Source of the DNA: CAZGMC01 sp964526565
GTDB taxonomy: Bacteria; Pseudomonadota; Alphaproteobacteria; DSM-16000; Inquilinaceae
Length of the DNA: 35,531 bases
Reading direction: 5' to 3'
Assembly: GCA_964526565.1 (NCBI GenBank)
Contig: CAZGMC010000038.1
Location: forward strand, 1 to 35,531
Shown here: positions 15,782 to 24,041 of the stretch, one piece after another
Layout of the letters: each line of letters begins with the position of its first letter
Numbering within the stretch: position 1 is the stretch's first letter
Translations under genes and position numbers: made by a program
The notes under the pieces: generated by a model
What the model saw: the letters and a program-made list of their open reading frames with translations, nothing else
Database searches by the model: none
What the model was told of the DNA's origin: nothing

Positions 15782-15810
15782 TTGGCTTTGCGCTGCGGGA
15801 TCGCTAGAAC
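15782..15810 (+). promoter_or_regulatory. probable housekeeping promoter of pheT
   Basis: TTGGCT (15782-15787) and TAGAAC (15805-15810) are separated by 17 bases, a good alphaproteobacterial sigma70-type arrangement, 49 bases ahead of the pheT ATG. This supports pheT being transcribed on its own here. Confidence 0.45.
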
Positions 15811-15858
15811 CGGGCACCATCGACCGAACCAACGCCGCCTGACGGGCACGGAGCCCCC

Positions 15859-18264
15859 ATGAAGTTCACCCTGTCCTGGCTCAAGGACCATCTCGACACC
15901 GAGGCCGGCCTCGACCGCATCGCCGAGGCGCTGACCGCCGTCGGCCTGGAGGTCGACGCTGTGGAGAACCGTGCGGCGGACCTGGCGCCGTTCACCGTCG
16001 GCCTGGTGACCCGCTGCGAGCGCCATCCCAACGCCGACAAGCTGAGCGTCTGCATGGTCGACACCGGTGCCGGCGAGGTCCAGGTGATCTGCGGCGCGCC
16101 CAATGCGCGGGCCGGCATGAAGGGCGTGTTCGCGCCGGCCGGCACGGTGATTCCCGGCACCGGCACCCTGCTCAAGAAGGCGACGATCCGCGGCGTCGAG
16201 TCGAACGGCATGCTGTGCTCCGAGCGGGAGATGGGCCTGTCGGACGAGCACACCGGCATCATCGAACTGCCGCAGGACGCCCCGGTGGGCACGCCGTTCG
16301 CCCGCGTCGCCGGGCTGGACGACCCGCTGATCGACGTGGCGCTGACCCCTGACCGCGGCGACTGCGCCGGCGTGCGCGGCATCGCCCGCGACCTGGCTGC
16401 CGCCGGGCTCGGCACCCTGAAGCCGCTGCCCGCCGACCCCGTGCCGGGCCGCTTCGACAGCCCGATCGGCGTGTCGTTCCACTTCCCGGCCGCGGCGGCG
16501 GACGCCTGCCCGCTGTTCGTCGGCCGCACCATCCGCGGCGTGCGGAACGGCCCCAGCCCGCCCTGGCTGCAGGACAGGCTGCGTGCCGTCGGCCTGCGTC
16601 CGATCTCCGCCCTGGTCGACGTGACCAACCATTTCACGATCGACCGCAACCGGCCGCTGCACGTGTTCGACGCCGACACCGTGGCCGGCAACCTGACCCT
16701 GCGCCTGTCGCGCGCCGGGGAGACGCTGACCGCACTCAACGACAAGACCTACACGCTCGGCGACGGCATGACGGTGATCTGCGATGATGACGGCGTCGCC
16801 TCGCTGGCCGGAGTCATCGGCGGCGCCCCCACCGGCGTGACCGAGGACACCGTCACCGTGTTCGTCGAGTGCGCCCTGTTCGACCCGGTGCGCACCGCCG
16901 TCACCGGCCGCACGCTGGGCATCGACAGCGATGCGCGCTACCGCTTCGAGCGCGGCCTCGACCCCGCCGCCGTGTTCGCCGGCATGGAGCAGGCGACGGC
17001 CCTGATCCTGGAGCTGTGCGGCGGCGAGCCGAGCACCCTGGCGGTGGCCGGCCGCGTGCCGGACTGGCCGCGCACCGTGCTGCTGCGCCCGGCCCGCGCC
17101 GAGCGCCTGGGCGGCATCGACATTCCGCTCGCCGAACAGATGCGCATCCTGGTGGCGCTGGGCTGCACCGTGGCCGAGGGCGACGACGGCCTGCTGCACG
17201 TCGGCGTGCCGAGCTGGCGCAATGATGTCTCGGGCGAGGCGGACCTCGTCGAGGAGGTGCTGCGCATCCACGGCTACGACCGCATCCCGGCGCTGCCGCT
17301 GCCGCGCCTGGGCGCCCTGACCCGCCCGGCGGTGGACCGGCGCCAGCGCGTCGTGCGGACGGTGCGGCGGGTGCTGGCGGCGCGCGGGCTGGAGGAGGCG
17401 GTGACGTGGTCGTTCATGGCCTCGTCCACGGCGGCGCTGTTCGGCTTCCAGCACCGCGGCCTGCTGCTGGAGAACCCGATCACCAGCGACCTGGATGCCA
17501 TGCGCCCGTCGATCCTGGCCAACCTGGCCGAGGCGGCCGGGCGCAACGCGGCGCGCGGCCAGCCCGATGCGGCGCTGTTCGAGGTCGGGCCGTGCTATGC
17601 CGACCCGACGGCCAAGGGTCAGCGCACCGTGGCCGCCGGCGTGCGCAACGGCCGCACCGGGCCGCGCCACTGGGCGACGGCGCCGCGCCCCGTCGATGCC
17701 ATCGACGCCAAGGCCGACGCGCTGGCGGCGCTGACGGCGGCCGGGGCGCCGGTGGCCAACCTGCAGGTCACCACCGACGCGCCGGACTGGTACCACCCCG
17801 GCCGGTCCGGCTGCCTGCGCCTGGGGGCGACGGTGCTGGCCCATTTCGGCGAACTGCACCCGGGCGTGCTGGCGGCGCTGGACGTGGCCGGGCCGGTGGC
17901 GGCGTTCGAGGCGTTCCTGGACGCCGTGCCGCCGCCCAAGGCCAGGGAGGGCACCGCCAGGCCGCTGCTGCGGCTGTCGCCGTTCCAGCCGGTCGAGCGC
18001 GACTTCGCCTTCGTCGTCGACGAGGGCGTGGCCGCCGACCGCGTGCTGCGTGCCGTCCGCGCCGCCGACAGGGCGCTGGTCAGCGACGTGGCCCTGTTCG
18101 ACGTCTATCGCGGCGCCGGCGTGCCCGAGGGCCGCAAGTCGCTGGCCGTGACCGTGACCCTGCAACCCACCGAATCCACCCTGACCGACGCCGAGATCGA
18201 CGCCGTCGCCCAGCGCATCGTCGCCAACGTGGAAAAGCAGACCGGCGGCACGCTGCGGGGGTGA
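15859..18264 (+). CDS. pheT: phenylalanyl-tRNA synthetase beta subunit
   Basis: 801 residues, full length for bacterial PheT. Order of domains: N-terminal MKFTLSWLKDHLDTEAGLDR, tRNA-binding OB domain (about 40-150, VTRCERHPNADKLSVCMVD, VICGAPNARAGMKGVFAP), B3/B4 editing region (about 200-390, ISALVDVTNHFTID), B5 domain (about 395-470, PSWRNDVSGEADLVEEVLRI) and FDX-ACB anticodon-binding domain at the C terminus (LSPFQPVERDFAFVVD to the end). PheS2PheT2 charges tRNA-Phe; PheT supplies tRNA binding and editing. No pheS lies upstream, where a divergent gene is found, so the usual pheST operon is split. Stop lies only 15 bases from the convergent ureC stop. Sequence looks intact. Confidence 0.96.
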   Translation: MKFTLSWLKDHLDTEAGLDRIAEALTAVGLEVDAVENRAADLAPFTVGLVTRCERHPNADKLSVCMVDTGAGEVQVICGAPNARAGMKGVFAPAGTVIPGTGTLLKKATIRGVESNGMLCSEREMGLSDEHTGIIELPQDAPVGTPFARVAGLDDPLIDVALTPDRGDCAGVRGIARDLAAAGLGTLKPLPADPVPGRFDSPIGVSFHFPAAAADACPLFVGRTIRGVRNGPSPPWLQDRLRAVGLRPISALVDVTNHFTIDRNRPLHVFDADTVAGNLTLRLSRAGETLTALNDKTYTLGDGMTVICDDDGVASLAGVIGGAPTGVTEDTVTVFVECALFDPVRTAVTGRTLGIDSDARYRFERGLDPAAVFAGMEQATALILELCGGEPSTLAVAGRVPDWPRTVLLRPARAERLGGIDIPLAEQMRILVALGCTVAEGDDGLLHVGVPSWRNDVSGEADLVEEVLRIHGYDRIPALPLPRLGALTRPAVDRRQRVVRTVRRVLAARGLEEAVTWSFMASSTAALFGFQHRGLLLENPITSDLDAMRPSILANLAEAAGRNAARGQPDAALFEVGPCYADPTAKGQRTVAAGVRNGRTGPRHWATAPRPVDAIDAKADALAALTAAGAPVANLQVTTDAPDWYHPGRSGCLRLGATVLAHFGELHPGVLAALDVAGPVAAFEAFLDAVPPPKAREGTARPLLRLSPFQPVERDFAFVVDEGVAADRVLRAVRAADRALVSDVALFDVYRGAGVPEGRKSLAVTVTLQPTESTLTDAEIDAVAQRIVANVEKQTGGTLRG

Positions 18265-18279
18265 GCAACCCGCGCCCCC

Positions 18280-19992
18280 TTAGAACAGGAAATACCGCTG
18301 CGCCATGGCCAGCTCGGTGGCCGGGTCGCAGGTCAGCAGTTCGCCGTCGGCGCGGACCTCGTAGGTTTCCGGGTCGACCTCGATGTGCGGGGTGGCGCCG
18401 TTGTGGATCATGCTGGCCTTGGAGATGCCGTCGCGGGTGTTGCGCACCGCGGCCAGATCGCGGGCGAGGCCCAGGCCGGCGCCGATGCCCAGGTCGAGGG
18501 CCGCGCCGCTGACGAAGGTCAGGCAGCTCGCCGCCAGCGCCCGGCCGTACGCGCCGAACATCGGGCGGTAGTGCACCGGCTGCGGCGTCGGGATCGAGGC
18601 ATTGGGATCGCCCATGAGCGCGGCGACGATGGTACCGGCCTTGAGCACCAGGTCGGGCTTGACGCCGAAGAAGGCCGGCGACCACACCACCAGGTCGGCC
18701 AGCTTGCCCACCTCCACCGAGCCCACATGGGCGTCAATGCCGTGGGCGATGGCCGGGTTGATCGTGTACTTGGCGACGTAGCGCCTGACCCGGAAATTGT
18801 CGTTGTAGCCGACCTCGCCGGGCAGGCGGCCGCGCTGGCGGCGCATCTTGTCGGCGGTCTGCCAGGTGCGAACGATCACCTCGCCGACCCGGCCCATGGC
18901 CTGGCTGTCCGACGCGATGATCGAGAAGGCGCCCAGGTCGTGCAGGATGTCCTCGGCGGCGATGGTCTCCTTGCGGATGCGACTCTCGGCGAAGGCCACG
19001 TCCTCGGGGATGCGCGGGTCGAGGTGATGGCACACCATCAGCATGTCCAGGTGCTCGTCCACGGTGTTGACCGTGAACGGCCGCGTCGGGTTGGTCGACG
19101 ACGGCAGCACGTTGGCCTCGCCGCACACCTTGATGATGTCCGGCGCGTGGCCGCCGCCGGCACCTTCCGTATGGAAGGCGTGGATGGTGCGGCCCTTGAA
19201 GGCGCCGATGGTGGTCTCGACGAAGCCCGACTCGTTCAGCGTGTCGGTGTGGATCAGCACCTGCACGTCGTGGTCGTCGGCGACCGACAGGCAGGTGTCG
19301 ATCGCCGCCGGGGTGGTGCCCCAGTCCTCGTGCAGCTTGAGGGCGCAGGCGCCGGCGCGGATCTGCTCGATCAGCGCCTCGGGCCGCGAGGCGTTGCCCT
19401 TGCCGAACACGCCCCAGTTCAGCGGAATGCCCTCGGCGGCCTGCAGCATGCGGCCGATGTGCCACGGCCCGGGCGTGCAGGTGGTGGCGTTGGAGCCCGC
19501 CGCCGGGCCGGTGCCACCGCCGAGCATGGTGGTGATGCCGCTGTACAGCGCGTCCTCGGCCTGCTGCGGGCAGATCATATGGATGTGCACGTCGAGCCCG
19601 CCGGCGGTGACGATCTTGCCCTCGCCGGCGATGGCCTCGGTACCGGGGCCGACGACGATGGTGACGCCGGGCTGGACGTCCGGGTTGCCGGCCTTGCCGA
19701 TGCCGGCGATGCGGCCGTCGCGCAGGCCGATGTCGGCCTTGACGATGCCCCAGTGATCCAGGATCAGCGCGTTCGTAATCACCGTGTCGACGGCGCCGTC
19801 GGCGCGGCTCGCCTGGCTCTGGCCCATGCCGTCGCGCAGCACCTTGCCGCCGCCGAACTTGACCTCGTCGCCATAGACGGTGCGGTCCTGCTCGACCTCG
19901 ATGATCAGCTCGGTGTCGGCGAGGCGGACCCGGTCGCCGACGGTCGGCCCGAACATGTCGGCATAGGCGGCACGCCCGATCTCGTAGGCCAT
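18280..19992 (-). CDS. ureC: urease alpha subunit (catalytic)
   Basis: 570 residues, standard UreC length. Nickel-centre and active-site elements are all present: LDVHIHMICPQQ (two His), ALKLHEDWGTTP (the carbamylated Lys), LIHTDTLNESGFVE, HAFHTEGAGGGHAPD, the flap MVCHHLDPRIPEDVAFAESRIR (catalytic Cys/His, quoted in part: MVCHHLDPRIPED) and FSIIASDSQAMGRVGE (Asp ligand). It hydrolyses urea to ammonia and carbamate. ATG 19992 follows GGGAA by 8 bases. It is preceded by ureB with a 122-base gap. No accessory genes follow: the neighbour is convergent pheT. Confidence 0.97.
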   Translation of the reverse strand: MAYEIGRAAYADMFGPTVGDRVRLADTELIIEVEQDRTVYGDEVKFGGGKVLRDGMGQSQASRADGAVDTVITNALILDHWGIVKADIGLRDGRIAGIGKAGNPDVQPGVTIVVGPGTEAIAGEGKIVTAGGLDVHIHMICPQQAEDALYSGITTMLGGGTGPAAGSNATTCTPGPWHIGRMLQAAEGIPLNWGVFGKGNASRPEALIEQIRAGACALKLHEDWGTTPAAIDTCLSVADDHDVQVLIHTDTLNESGFVETTIGAFKGRTIHAFHTEGAGGGHAPDIIKVCGEANVLPSSTNPTRPFTVNTVDEHLDMLMVCHHLDPRIPEDVAFAESRIRKETIAAEDILHDLGAFSIIASDSQAMGRVGEVIVRTWQTADKMRRQRGRLPGEVGYNDNFRVRRYVAKYTINPAIAHGIDAHVGSVEVGKLADLVVWSPAFFGVKPDLVLKAGTIVAALMGDPNASIPTPQPVHYRPMFGAYGRALAASCLTFVSGAALDLGIGAGLGLARDLAAVRNTRDGISKASMIHNGATPHIEVDPETYEVRADGELLTCDPATELAMAQRYFLF

Positions 19993-20114
19993 GGCTGCGG
20001 TTCCCGAAGTGTGGTCCGGCGGTGCCGGGGTGCGGCGGCGGAGGGCGGCGCCATTATGGCGGGCCGGGCGCGGGCCGTCACGCGCGTTGCGGGGCGGGCC
20101 GGCACGTCGCCGCT

Positions 20115-20420
20115 CTAGAGATCGCCGTTGATCCGGCCATGGAAGCCGAACACGGCGCGGCTGCCGGCATAGGCGACCAGCGTGACCGTGCGCGTCTGCC
20201 CCGGCTCGAAGCGCACCGCGGTGCCCGCCGGGATGTCCAGCCGGAACCCGCGCGCCCGCTCGCGGTCGAAGCCGAGCGCCGTGTTCGCTTCATAGAAGTG
20301 ATAGTGCGAACCGACCTGCACCGGCCGGTCGCCGGTATTGGCCACCTCGAGCGTCACCGTCTCCCGCCCCTCGTTGAGCAGGAGGGTGCCGGACCGGGGG
20401 AGGATTTCGCCGGGGATCAT
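20115..20420 (-). CDS. ureB: urease beta subunit
   Basis: 101 residues, the normal size for a stand-alone UreB. MIPGEILPRSGTLLLNEGRE opens the family, followed by VGSHYHFYEANTALGFDRE, GFRLDIPAGTAVRFEPGQTR and AVFGFHGRINGDL. It is a structural subunit of the urease trimer with UreA and UreC. A GAGAGG sequence lies 7 bases upstream of ATG 20420. ureA would normally lie immediately upstream, but DNA beyond 20435 turns AT-rich and encodes unrelated protein on the opposite strand. Whether ureA, ureD and ureEFG exist elsewhere cannot be seen here. Confidence 0.95.
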   Translation of the reverse strand: MIPGEILPRSGTLLLNEGRETVTLEVANTGDRPVQVGSHYHFYEANTALGFDRERARGFRLDIPAGTAVRFEPGQTRTVTLVAYAGSRAVFGFHGRINGDL

Positions 20421-20542
20421 TGGGGACCCTCTCTAAGCGCAAACACGTTATAGGCCTCAATTTTCGTAGACGCAAGTTTGGTTGATATGGTAACCTAATT
20501 GGCAAGCGAGCACAAGCTGATGCATCATAGTGAGATCTGAAT

Positions 20543-20683
20543 ATGCAGTCGATCGTGGCGCCTGATCAAGTCGATATTGACGCTGTAAGGCGGTTTAGTG
20601 GCTTGTTATCGTGCCTTCTCTACGCTGACATGCACAGCGAGCTGAGGGAATTCATTCGTAATGAACTGGGAGGAACTGCATGA
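20543..20683 (+). CDS. short ORF (46 aa) overlapping the next gene, possibly its 5' part
   Basis: ATG 20543 opens a 46-residue frame, MQSIVAPDQVDIDAVRRFSG through LLYADMHSELREFIRNELG, ending at TGA 20681-20683. It overlaps the following gene (ATG 20661) by 23 bases in the +1 frame. The translation looks protein-like, with amphipathic helices, and shares the AT-rich composition of its neighbour. Either the two are coupled genes, or a single-base indel near 20660-20680 has split one longer protein. No family is recognised and no strong ribosome site is seen. Confidence 0.35.
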   Translation: MQSIVAPDQVDIDAVRRFSGLLSCLLYADMHSELREFIRNELGGTA

Positions 20684-21188
20684 ATTTTCCAATGAAGAGC
20701 TGCTGATACTTGTTCCGGATGCAGAGAAAACCGAAACACATAATAAAATAATCGATTTTTCTGAACCTGCACCTCCCCCGGAGGCGAAATTTTATTATAC
20801 GGCCTCCACTCGAATGCCTGAAATACCCCGTTCACGCCAAGTTCAAACATTAATTCGGCAGTTTGGCCTAAGTCTTTCAGATATGCCATGTATTTTTTTC
20901 TTTCCAGATCCAGAAGGAAAAGAAGGTTATGTTTTGCGCATTAACCCAGATTGCTTGAGAGAAACCCGCGCGTGGATATTGGAAATATTCGACTGTTGTC
21001 GTCGCGTTGTTGAAGAGAGAAATGGGCCGTGGCGTGGTGAGGACGAAAAAGAACTTATCGATCTGAGGCGAGAGTGCATGAATGCGCTGTCGCCAATGTT
21101 TAGAGGGAGACGGTTTGTTAAAAGCTTTAGGAAAGCAGTATTGTCGACAAGAATTGCAGACATTGCCGGCATTATTAGTGTCATCTAA
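20661..21188 (+). CDS. hypothetical protein of AT-rich origin
   Basis: 175 residues, not recognised. It begins MNWEELHEFSNEELLILVPD and is acidic in the first third. It then has LIRQFGLSLSDMPCIFFFPD, which could be a beta-strand core, a helical stretch with ETRAWILEIFDCCRRVVEER, a charged EDEKELIDLRREC segment and a hydrophobic end (IADIAGIISVI). No signal peptide or clear membrane segment. Codon use and base composition are strikingly AT-rich against a GC-rich background, which points to recent acquisition. It sits directly upstream of, and divergent from, ureB, where ureA would be expected. A cytoplasmic accessory protein is all that can be proposed. Confidence 0.6.
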   Translation: MNWEELHEFSNEELLILVPDAEKTETHNKIIDFSEPAPPPEAKFYYTASTRMPEIPRSRQVQTLIRQFGLSLSDMPCIFFFPDPEGKEGYVLRINPDCLRETRAWILEIFDCCRRVVEERNGPWRGEDEKELIDLRRECMNALSPMFRGRRFVKSFRKAVLSTRIADIAGIISVI

Positions 21189-21325
21189 AACATAAGCACG
21201 ACGGCGCCGCCGTGCGGCATCTCCATGCCGGATTCATAAAGCCGCTCATGCCGTCCGAATGGCGGGTTCGGAATGGCTAAGCTCTGAACGGCTGCGTTCG
21301 CGTCAGTGCCGGACAGCACGGCGCC

Positions 21326-21841
21326 TCAAACCGCAGCCCGCATCTTGCGGTCATACGGGACACCGAGCCGGATCGACATGGCATGTTCCGAGACCTCCAG
21401 ATCGCGCGCAAGCTCGCGGGGCGTGGTGTGCCCGCGCTCTTCCTTCAGCCGTTCGATCAGGTCGTGGGGCATCAGCACGCTCACCGCGAACCGGTTGGCC
21501 TCGGTTTCCTCCTTCGGGCCGATGGCCGTGTTGAAGTACTTGCCGGCTTGGGTGCTGCGGTAGGCCCGGTCGTCGTCGACGCCGTCGCCGATCAGGTGGC
21601 GATGCAGCATGTAGTGCCCCAGCTCGTGCGCGATCGTGAACCGCTGCCGGGTCGACGGATGCGCCGCGTTGACCACGATCTGGTACGACCCGTTCCTGCG
21701 CCGTTCGATCATTCCGGAGATGTCGTCGTCGAGCCACGCCCGGTGAACCCGTACGCCGAGCGCCTGCGCCAGTCCCTCGACATTCACCGGCGCGATGCGG
21801 CGGAACCGGTTGATGGTTTCGTATTGTTCAGAGAGTCTCAT
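21326..21841 (-). CDS. ImmA/IrrE family metallo-endopeptidase
   Basis: 171 residues. The zinc-binding HELGH sits at residues 72-76 (RFTIAHELGHYMLHRHL), and a downstream ETEANRFAVSVLMPHDLI supplies the third ligand, Glu, in the usual ExxANxFA pattern. A short helical tail (LARDLEVSEHAMSIRLGVP) follows, a helix-turn-helix-like end common in this family. ImmA-type peptidases cleave repressors in mobile elements, toxin-antitoxin systems or stress responses. No separate HTH repressor gene is adjacent. ATG 21841 overlaps the end of the upstream membrane-protein gene by 14 bases, implying coupled translation. An upstream in-frame MMGHHE start is possible. Confidence 0.85.
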   Translation of the reverse strand: MRLSEQYETINRFRRIAPVNVEGLAQALGVRVHRAWLDDDISGMIERRRNGSYQIVVNAAHPSTRQRFTIAHELGHYMLHRHLIGDGVDDDRAYRSTQAGKYFNTAIGPKEETEANRFAVSVLMPHDLIERLKEERGHTTPRELARDLEVSEHAMSIRLGVPYDRKMRAAV

Positions 21842-22187
21842 CTCGTGGTGCCCCATCATCCTGTTCGCTCGCGATCCTGTCGGATTGAACGTCAGCGGCG
21901 TTCCGGGCCAAGTCAATGTACGCATTGACGATGCGCGGCAATTCCTCCTGCAGATAGTGAACCGTGTACTGCTCCGCGAGCTCCCTCGTGATCTCCCGTG
22001 CAGTCTCCCGCGCGGTGCGCCGCGCCTCAGCACGGAGGTTCAAGAACGCGAATACGCCCGCAAGAACGATGATCGTACCCAGTGCAGCAAGCAAGATGGA
22101 AACGAGATCCAGCCGGCCGAGCTGGGCCGCCATGCAAATGGCATCACAGGTCTGGGCTCCTGAAGACCCGCCAGCAGCGTCGCCCAC
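21828..22187 (-). CDS. single-pass membrane protein with coiled coil, partner of ImmA/IrrE peptidase
   Basis: 119 residues: a short N-terminal segment, one membrane helix at about residues 27-50 (LDLVSILLAALGTIIVLAGV) and then a long charged helix (RTARETAREITRELAEQYT) that looks like a coiled coil, with LQEELPRIVNAYIDLARN and an acidic end. The function is unknown. The stop overlaps the ATG of the downstream ImmA/IrrE gene, so the two proteins are probably made together. I infer that this membrane protein is a partner or substrate of the peptidase. The start ATG at 22187 is uncertain; no strong ribosome site was found. Confidence 0.65.
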   Translation of the reverse strand: MGDAAGGSSGAQTCDAICMAAQLGRLDLVSILLAALGTIIVLAGVFAFLNLRAEARRTARETAREITRELAEQYTVHYLQEELPRIVNAYIDLARNAADVQSDRIASEQDDGAPRDETL

Positions 22188-22414
22188 TCATCGAACTCCT
22201 TTCCACATGAAGCCGGCGGGCCGGCAGCCACTTTGTCGGCGCGCACGGGATGACGGCCCCCGGCATCAACCGAAATGGTTGCGCATAAGGTCCCGCATTT
22301 CATTTATCTCGTCAATTGATAGATCGTGTTTTCGTGTGGCCGCCCGCTGACCGTGGACGGGAGCAGAGTGCCTCTCTTGACGTACGGCCCGCCGCGCTGA
22401 CCGCGTTTGGAGCA

Positions 22415-22804
22415 CTAGTGCTCGTCGTCGTCCGATCCCGGCGCCCTCCCCGTCAGCCTCCCCGCCACCCCGTCCACATACCCCTCCATCAACTCCCGCG
22501 GGGTGCAGCGGTACAGGCGGATGCGGCCGGTGTGCTGGAGGACGAGCAGGCCGACGGCGTGGGTGAAGGCGTCGGCCTCGAGGGCGCGGGCGGCGGCCTC
22601 GTCGGCGCCGAGGGCGCGGGCGGAGTGGCCGATGGGGGCGAGGCTGGCGGTCAGCATGGCGTTCAACGCGGCGTCCAGGTCGGGGGTCAGGCCGCGCGGG
22701 CGGATGCCGCCGCGGAACAGGTAGAAGCCCAGGTCCAGGTCGACGGGGCTGCCGGCATAGAAGTCGAAGAAGGCCAGCGCGGCGGCGTGCAGGCGGTCGG
22801 CCGG
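22415..22804 (-). pseudogene. TetR family regulator, C-terminal ligand-binding domain remnant
   Basis: The frame reads DRLHAAALAFFDFYAGSP, LDLGFYLFRGGIRPRGLTP, FTHAVGLLVLQHTGRIRLY and ELMEGYVDGVAGRL, which matches the C-terminal domain of TetR regulators. Upstream, the same frame stays open into GC-rich sequence but has no ATG or GTG in suitable position and no helix-turn-helix, so the DNA-binding half is gone. An internal ATG at 22666 would give only 83 residues. It lies about 140 bases beyond the oxyR stop. A decayed regulator is the simplest reading. Confidence 0.6.
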
Positions 22805-22946
22805 CGCCGCCCCTACCCGGCCACCGGCGCCGGGCCGGCCGCACGCCTGTCGTGCCCCCGATTCCCGCCCCTCAACTGCCGCCGGCGCCGTGGCCCTCGC
22901 CGGCGCGGATGATGGCTAAGCGGGTCAGGGCCGGTCCACGGCCGGG

Positions 22947-23906
22947 TCATGCCTGTACCGCTGAAGGGATTGCCGTCTTGTCGGCCGCTTCGCAAGGCCC
23001 TGCCGCGCCGGACCTCAGCCGCACCAGCATATCGGCCAGCAGGCGGAACTCGTCGGCGCGGCGGGTGCCGTGACGCCAGGCCAGGCCGATGCGGCGGGCG
23101 TTGCCGGGGGCGGCCAGGGGGCGGACCACCAGGCCGGTGCCCTCCAGGATGCCGCCGTCGATGGCCAGCCGCGGCAGCAGGGTCACGCCCATGCCGTTGT
23201 CCACCATCTGCACCAGGGTGTGCAGGCTGGTCGCCTCGAACGGCCCGCGCTCGCCGCGGTCGCCCAGGCCGCAGGCGGCCAGAGCGTGGTCGCGCAGGCA
23301 GTGTCCGTCCTGCAACAGCAGCAGCACCGCGGCGTCCAGGTCCGCCGCCGTCACCTCGGCCATTGCGGCCAGGGGGTGATCGCGGCGACAGGCCACGGCG
23401 AAGTCGTCCTCGAACAGAACCGTTGCGTCCAGCCCGTCGTGGGCGCACGGCAGCGCCAGCAGCAGCACGTCCAGCCGGCCGGCCAGCGCCTCCTCGACCA
23501 GCCGGTCGGTCAGATCCTCCTTGAGGTACAGCTTCAGCTCCGGCAAGGCGCGGCGCAGGTCGGGCATGACCTGGGGCAGCAGGAACGGGCTGATCGTCGG
23601 GATCACGCCCATGGCCAGCGGCCCCGACAGCGGCTCTCCCGCCGCGCGGACGGCCTCGACCAGGCCGTCCACCTCGTCCAGAACCCGCCGCGCCCGCGCC
23701 ACCGTCTCGCGCCCCAGCGGCGTGAACACCACCGAGCGCGTGGTGCGGTCGACCAGCGCCACGCCGAGCAGCCGCTCCAGCTCGCGCAGGCCGGCGCTCA
23801 GCGTCGACTGGGTGACGTGGCAGGCGGCGGCGGCGCGGCCGAAATGCCCGTGGTCGGAAAGGGCGGCCAGATAGCGGAGCTGCTTCAGGGTCGGCTCGGG
23901 GCTCAT
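22947..23906 (-). CDS. oxyR: OxyR, LysR-type hydrogen-peroxide sensor
   Basis: 319 residues. The N-terminal winged helix-turn-helix (TLKQLRYLAALSDHGHFGRA, AAACHVTQSTLSAGLRELE) is followed by a LysR substrate domain. The redox pair is visible as Cys203 and Cys212 in GHCLRDHALAACG, with the same spacing of nine as Cys199/Cys208 of Escherichia coli OxyR, and SLHTLVQMVDNGMGVTLLP follows. On oxidation the disulfide converts OxyR to an activator of peroxide genes. It is divergent from ahpC-ahpD, and a palindrome covers its start (listed separately), consistent with autoregulation and ahpC control. Confidence 0.93.
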   Translation of the reverse strand: MSPEPTLKQLRYLAALSDHGHFGRAAAACHVTQSTLSAGLRELERLLGVALVDRTTRSVVFTPLGRETVARARRVLDEVDGLVEAVRAAGEPLSGPLAMGVIPTISPFLLPQVMPDLRRALPELKLYLKEDLTDRLVEEALAGRLDVLLLALPCAHDGLDATVLFEDDFAVACRRDHPLAAMAEVTAADLDAAVLLLLQDGHCLRDHALAACGLGDRGERGPFEATSLHTLVQMVDNGMGVTLLPRLAIDGGILEGTGLVVRPLAAPGNARRIGLAWRHGTRRADEFRLLADMLVRLRSGAAGPCEAADKTAIPSAVQA

Positions 23907-23924
23907 CGATTGAATCGATCAATC
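23905..23924. promoter_or_regulatory. probable OxyR operator between oxyR and ahpC
   Basis: ATCGATT-G-AATCGAT (23905-23919) is a perfect 7-bp inverted repeat overlapping the oxyR ATG. GATTG (23908-23912) and CAATC (23920-23924) form a second, offset dyad. Nested dyads of this sort are typical of LysR-type binding regions. Assignment to OxyR is by position only. Confidence 0.5.
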
Positions 23925-24041
23925 CGGTAAAAATTACTCATTGGATAGATCATGCCCCGGCCGCCATTTGGCAAGGCGTCAACGGAATTCGCAGCGCTGC
24001 AGTGCGGCGCGACCCCACCAGGACCACGAAAGAGGTATTCG

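Noticed and set aside
15574..18165. Very long open frame (863 codons) on the minus strand antisense to pheT
   Set aside because: Its translation is an Arg/Gly/His/Ala-rich, family-less sequence typical of GC-rich third-codon shadows; pheT on the other strand is a complete, conserved protein.
22266..22844. Long minus-strand frame covering the TetR remnant
   Set aside because: Most of it is an Arg/Pro-rich shadow of the TetR frame; only the last 24 residues look protein-like and are noted separately as a weak finding.
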